DNA of 16,827 bases from Rickettsiales bacterium (GTDB taxonomy: Bacteria; Pseudomonadota; Alphaproteobacteria; Rs-D84). Under the pieces are notes generated by a model. It was not told the origin of the DNA, did not search any database, and saw only the letters and a program-made list of their open reading frames with translations. Within the stretch, counting starts at the first letter, position 1; each line of letters starts with the position of its first letter. Positions 13,696 to 16,827 of this stretch are shown here, one piece after another. The stretch lies in the NCBI GenBank assembly GCA_031263295.1, contig JAISGC010000049.1, positions 1 to 16,827 on the forward strand, read 5' to 3'. A program made the position numbers and the translations under genes.

Positions 13696-14274
13696 ATGAG
13701 AAGGGGATTTATATCGCTTTTATTGGCGGGCGCGGTTGCGTTCGTATTGGCTCCGCAGGGCGCGCGGGCCGCCGTCGTCGCGAACAACGGCGCCGGTCAG
13801 CGGCCGCTTGGGGCCGATTTCCGCGGGCGCGCCCGCGCCGCCGCGCCTGCGGCGGCGCCAGTCGTCACGGCGACCACCACAACCACGACCATTGCGGGCG
13901 CGGTGGTGGTCCAGGATGTCCGGGGCGACTTTATGGTCGGATACGACGCCTTGAAAAACAGCCTTAAAAACGCGCGCGAGGTTTGCGCGGTCAGTTCCGG
14001 CGCCGCGGACGGCGCGATTGGGGAACTTGGCGCGCTCTTGGGCGGCGGGATAGCCCAGATTGCGGGCGGCGCGGTTGGCGCCGCGGCGGGCGGATTTAAC
14101 ATAGCGCTGACCAGCAAAACCATAGACGACGAGGCGGCGCTACCCGGATTAGAGGCGGCGGTCGCGACCGCGCAGAAAGAATTGGACGAACTTTTGGCGC
14201 TGGAAAACGAATTAAAATCAAACGCCGCTCAACGGTTGGAAACCGCGAAGAATCAGTGCAGGAGCCAGCAATGA
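13696..14274 (+). CDS. Exported glycine/alanine-rich protein
   Basis: A 192-residue protein I do not recognise. A signal peptide is clear: MRRG, a hydrophobic stretch (5-19) and cleavage near GARA (22-25). The mature part starts with an alanine/arginine/threonine-rich low-complexity stretch (26-68). Then come a short ordered part, a glycine-rich hydrophobic segment (about 107-138, with GALLGGG and GGAVGAAAGG) and a helical, probably coiled-coil tail (148-185). Two cysteines (97 and 188) could form a disulfide in the envelope. The glycine-rich segment could insert in or lie against a membrane. First gene of a four-gene operon; its TGA overlaps the ATG of the next gene. The ATG at 13696 lacks a Shine-Dalgarno. 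A GGAGG-ATG 18 bp upstream is in frame but is stopped at once. Confidence 0.75.
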   Translation: MRRGFISLLLAGAVAFVLAPQGARAAVVANNGAGQRPLGADFRGRARAAAPAAAPVVTATTTTTTIAGAVVVQDVRGDFMVGYDALKNSLKNAREVCAVSSGAADGAIGELGALLGGGIAQIAGGAVGAAAGGFNIALTSKTIDDEAALPGLEAAVATAQKELDELLALENELKSNAAQRLETAKNQCRSQQ

Positions 14275-15332
14275 TAATCAAGAGATGCGCTTTCTTGTTG
14301 TCGCTTGTGTTCTGCGGATTTTCCGGCATCGCGGCTGTGACGACCCAGGAGGCCCAGAGGTGCCTTATAGTTCTAAATGCAGGCGAAGGTATCGGCGTCG
14401 TGCAGCAGCAGATTTCCGCGCTTGGTTTTGCGCCGGGGACGAGCGCTATTGCGCTTGCCGACGCCGAGCGTGCTTACGAGGCGGCATTGCGAGCAATGCC
14501 GAGAGAAGGCGAGGCGGTAAGTATCCAAGGATATCCTACATTTCCTTGCCTGCACTGTTTGAACAAATTTGTTAGTTCGGATTCCGTATTGCGTGCCGCA
14601 TATCAAAAGTCGCTGACCTATGCGATAGAGCATAATTTGTCGTCCGTAAGCTGCACCGATTGTCCGGATGGCAAGCGCGGGCCATATTCGCGGGCGCAAC
14701 TGCAAGAAAAAATTGCAGAGCTTGACAGGGAGCTTGGACCGCAAATAACTCTTCGAGGCGATGTTGAAAGTGTATTGAAAAACATATCGCGCCAGTGTAG
14801 TTTCAACGACACGATAACGATTCCGTATAATCTGGTTTTCGCAGACGACAGAACATTGCGCAAGGACAAAGATTCCGCCTGGTGGGCGTTCCAGCAGATA
14901 ATTGATAAATACTCCGACGAGTATTGCCACGATAGATTCGCGGCGTTCCAGTCCCGTTTATCCGGGGCGGTGGAAAACGGCTATCTTGCGAAGAAAGCAG
15001 CGCTTGATGCCGCGGAAAAAGCATTGGCATACGCGCGGTTGGCCGACCGCCTGGCAAAACTGAATGAATGCGTTCCGATACTGACTGAATATACTGCCTG
15101 TCGCGACGGGTATGTTTGCAGAAATGCGTCGGTCGAAATCGTCAAGGGGCTGGAACTTGAAGAGAACAGGTCGCCGATGACATACAAGGTCAAGATAATC
15201 GTGCTCGGGTCCGACGGGTCAAGGACCGACGGCGGCCAGCGCGATTGCTCTTTCGGGTCGGCTTGTGATTTACAGGCTCCGAATCCGGGACCTGACCGCA
15301 AGCTTGGCGAAATGAAAATCAACGCCGTATAA
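14271..15332 (+). CDS. Exported cysteine-rich protein with C-terminal CxxGxxC module
   Basis: A 353-residue protein of unknown function. The signal peptide is MIIKRC plus a hydrophobic core, with cleavage near residue 22. Pairs CLHC (93-96) and CTDC (128-131) plus some ten further cysteines suggest disulfides or a bound metal in the periplasm or outside. The middle (about 135-265) is helical, with a coiled-coil-like stretch near 235-265. The last 50 residues (303-353) match the C-terminus of the next gene product: YxV, a turn, then DCSFGSACDLQAP with C-x5-C. The ATG at 14271 overlaps the preceding stop by four bases and has AGGAG six bases upstream, so translation is coupled; an in-frame ATG at 14256 lies upstream of that Shine-Dalgarno. 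Confidence 0.75.
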   Translation: MIIKRCAFLLSLVFCGFSGIAAVTTQEAQRCLIVLNAGEGIGVVQQQISALGFAPGTSAIALADAERAYEAALRAMPREGEAVSIQGYPTFPCLHCLNKFVSSDSVLRAAYQKSLTYAIEHNLSSVSCTDCPDGKRGPYSRAQLQEKIAELDRELGPQITLRGDVESVLKNISRQCSFNDTITIPYNLVFADDRTLRKDKDSAWWAFQQIIDKYSDEYCHDRFAAFQSRLSGAVENGYLAKKAALDAAEKALAYARLADRLAKLNECVPILTEYTACRDGYVCRNASVEIVKGLELEENRSPMTYKVKIIVLGSDGSRTDGGQRDCSFGSACDLQAPNPGPDRKLGEMKINAV

Positions 15333-15353
15333 AAATAAAAAAGGAGAAAGAAA

Positions 15354-15872
15354 ATGAACAATAATAAAATAGCGCTCGGACTGCTTGGGGTGATATTGTC
15401 GACAGGTATCGCCGCCGGCGTGGAGGCGCCGATTTCCGTCGGTGGGCAGACGCCGAGCGGAAATCGCACCTTGACTGCGGATAAGCAGGTGTTTGAGGTA
15501 ATTGTCGCCACGCAGGCCGGGACTTGCAGTGATCCGAATAAAATATATCTAAATCCGGATACCACGGAATGCGAGGTCTGCGGCAAGGGTTACGAATGCC
15601 CAGACCAGAATACCAAGACTGCCTGCGGCGACGGAAAGTATTCTGATGAAGAAAACTTGACGGCTTGCAAACCTGTCGGCGACGGATACAAACCTAAAAA
15701 GGAAGGCCAGCTGAATGTTGCGCGTGAAGGCCTTGCATATACTGTTGTCTTGAAAGATGCAAGCGGTGCCGAGCTTGGCAGACAAGAATGCGTCTATGGA
15801 ACTCCGTGCAACCTTGCCGCTCCGACATTGACCGATCAGAGCCGCAAGATCAGTGGGTATGCTATAAGATAA
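15354..15872 (+). CDS. Small exported cysteine-rich protein (GCC2/GCC3-like repeat)
   Basis: A 172-residue protein. The signal peptide is MNNNK plus hydrophobic residues 6-20, cleaved near 22-25. Six cysteines between 58 and 105 form a pattern like extracellular GCC2/GCC3 (ephrin-receptor-like) repeats: CEVCGKGYECP, then CGDGKYSDEENLTAC. The C-terminus (127-172) repeats the module of the preceding protein: YTVVLKDASG, then ECVYGTPCNLAAP with Cys146 and Cys152. Start ATG at 15354 has AAGGAG seven bases upstream. It follows the previous gene by 21 bp and precedes the next by 4 bp, so it is in the same operon. Likely surface-exposed or periplasmic; partner unknown. The domain call is by pattern only. 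Confidence 0.75.
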   Translation: MNNNKIALGLLGVILSTGIAAGVEAPISVGGQTPSGNRTLTADKQVFEVIVATQAGTCSDPNKIYLNPDTTECEVCGKGYECPDQNTKTACGDGKYSDEENLTACKPVGDGYKPKKEGQLNVAREGLAYTVVLKDASGAELGRQECVYGTPCNLAAPTLTDQSRKISGYAIR

Positions 15873-15876
15873 TAGT

Positions 15877-16791
15877 ATGTTCCGGAAACTCGCCGTTTTG
15901 CCGATTGCCGCGTCCGTGGTCGCATTTGCGACTACGGCGCGCGCCGATGTCGATTTGCAAACATTAGAGAGCGGAGGCGTCGGGCTTCCGGCAGAGTTTC
16001 CGGATAATATGAAGGCATTTATTCCGAAAGAAGGCGGAACAAACGAAATCGCCATTGTTGTGAAAACAATTCAGGACTGCGATAAAATTGTTCTGGAAGA
16101 AACGGAAGATCAGCGCCAGAATGCTGAAAGAATTGCTGCGGCGCGGGCGAAACTCGCCGCGGCGACTACCGCGCGCGACGGCGCGCTTGCCGCAATCGAA
16201 AAGAAAAAGAAGGGCTCGTTTGCGCTGGATGTCGTCGGCATTGTCGGTGGCGCGGGCGCGACCGCGGGCGGCGCCCTCGGCATCGCGAAATCGAAATCCA
16301 TTTACGACGGCCTGCACGATACCGCGCAGTCTATGCAGGATTGCCGGGATGCCATCGACCTGTGGCGGCGGCAATACAGCTCGTTCGACGGCTATTGCGG
16401 CGCAAACTATGACGCGGTCAAAGACTATTCGGAATACCAGAGCTTCGAATACGCGCGGATGTCGGTCGCGGACGCGAACGGCAAATGCGCCGGCGCGTTC
16501 GAACCGAATGACTATTACGGAATACAATCGGACTTGAAGGGCTCGGGCGTGTCGTCTGGCGTAGCGCTCGCGGGCGGCGTCGGGACGATGGTCAGTTCGA
16601 CCGGCGCGATTGCGGCGGACGAGACCGCGGACAAGAAAAACTGGCGCATCGCATCGACGGTTTCTTCGGGCGTGTCCACCATCGCGGGCGTCGTTTCGGC
16701 GGTTGTTGTCAATAAAATCAAGAAGACCCTGCAAGACGCCAAAGACCGCAACGCGAAGTGCCTCGGCGCGTTGGATGGGGTGGGGTTGTAG
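15877..16791 (+). CDS. Exported protein with glycine-rich hydrophobic segments
   Basis: A 304-residue protein I do not recognise. The signal peptide ends in ATTARA (cleavage after 23). A basic/acidic helical region (75-113, alanine-rich, probable coiled coil) precedes a glycine-rich hydrophobic stretch (115-137, GIVGGAGATAGGALG). The middle holds four of its five cysteines (68, 156, 174, 204) with many aromatic residues. Two further hydrophobic glycine/serine/valine stretches (223-245 and 258-278) precede a basic tail with Cys295. The plan (signal, coil, glycine-rich hydrophobic segment, cysteines) resembles that of the first gene of the operon. It could form a membrane-associated assembly. 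It starts 4 bp after the previous stop and lacks its own Shine-Dalgarno. Confidence 0.72.
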   Translation: MFRKLAVLPIAASVVAFATTARADVDLQTLESGGVGLPAEFPDNMKAFIPKEGGTNEIAIVVKTIQDCDKIVLEETEDQRQNAERIAAARAKLAAATTARDGALAAIEKKKKGSFALDVVGIVGGAGATAGGALGIAKSKSIYDGLHDTAQSMQDCRDAIDLWRRQYSSFDGYCGANYDAVKDYSEYQSFEYARMSVADANGKCAGAFEPNDYYGIQSDLKGSGVSSGVALAGGVGTMVSSTGAIAADETADKKNWRIASTVSSGVSTIAGVVSAVVVNKIKKTLQDAKDRNAKCLGALDGVGL

Positions 16792-16827
16792 AGCAATGCG
16801 GCGGGGCGGTATTCCCCTCCTTTGGAG

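Overview
The window looks like a chromosomal segment of a host-associated proteobacterium, most likely an uncultured alphaproteobacterium. That placement is an inference. It rests on a type II-C style CRISPR locus, a tRNA-Ser with an encoded CCA end, and an operon of small cysteine-rich exported proteins of a style I associate with gut alphaproteobacterial genomes. It is a low-confidence guess. Base composition changes sharply along the window: the purL, rlmN-like and LysR region is GC-rich, while the KAP NTPase gene (4804-6771) is strikingly AT-rich.

Region 1 (1-2793) is a CRISPR adaptation locus. Sixteen complete and one partial identical 36-bp repeats, all with 30-bp spacers, run off the left edge. 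They face cas2 and cas1, which lie on the opposite strand. Each repeat contains what looks like a full sigma70 promoter ending at its last base, so each spacer could be transcribed separately, as in Neisseria and Campylobacter type II-C systems. No cas9 and no tracrRNA anti-repeat was found. The place where cas9 normally sits, upstream of cas1, holds about 400 bp without a convincing gene. Several spacers are related to each other and read as variants of one protein motif.

Region 2 (2794-7424) resembles a small defence or accessory island: an AIPR-like protein, a Nudix hydrolase, a membrane-inserted KAP-type P-loop NTPase and a DUF488 protein. The AIPR-like and Nudix genes are divergent, as are the KAP and DUF488 genes. 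The Nudix/KAP and DUF488/purL pairs are convergent with only 5-6 bp between stop codons.

Region 3 (7431-13474) is housekeeping: a large single-chain PurL with a fused glutaminase, a short RlmN/Cfr-family radical SAM enzyme, a LysR regulator and tRNA-Ser(CGA), all on the minus strand.

Region 4 (13475-16827) begins with a 124-bp element made of two perfect 34-bp inverted arms, each built of tandem heptamers. An extended -10 promoter follows and drives four tightly packed genes for exported proteins. Two of these share a C-terminal cysteine-bearing module, and two others share glycine-rich hydrophobic segments.

A recurrent theme is that several promoters (cas1, KAP, DUF488, 13696) place the -10 box so close to the start codon that the mRNAs would be leaderless or nearly so.
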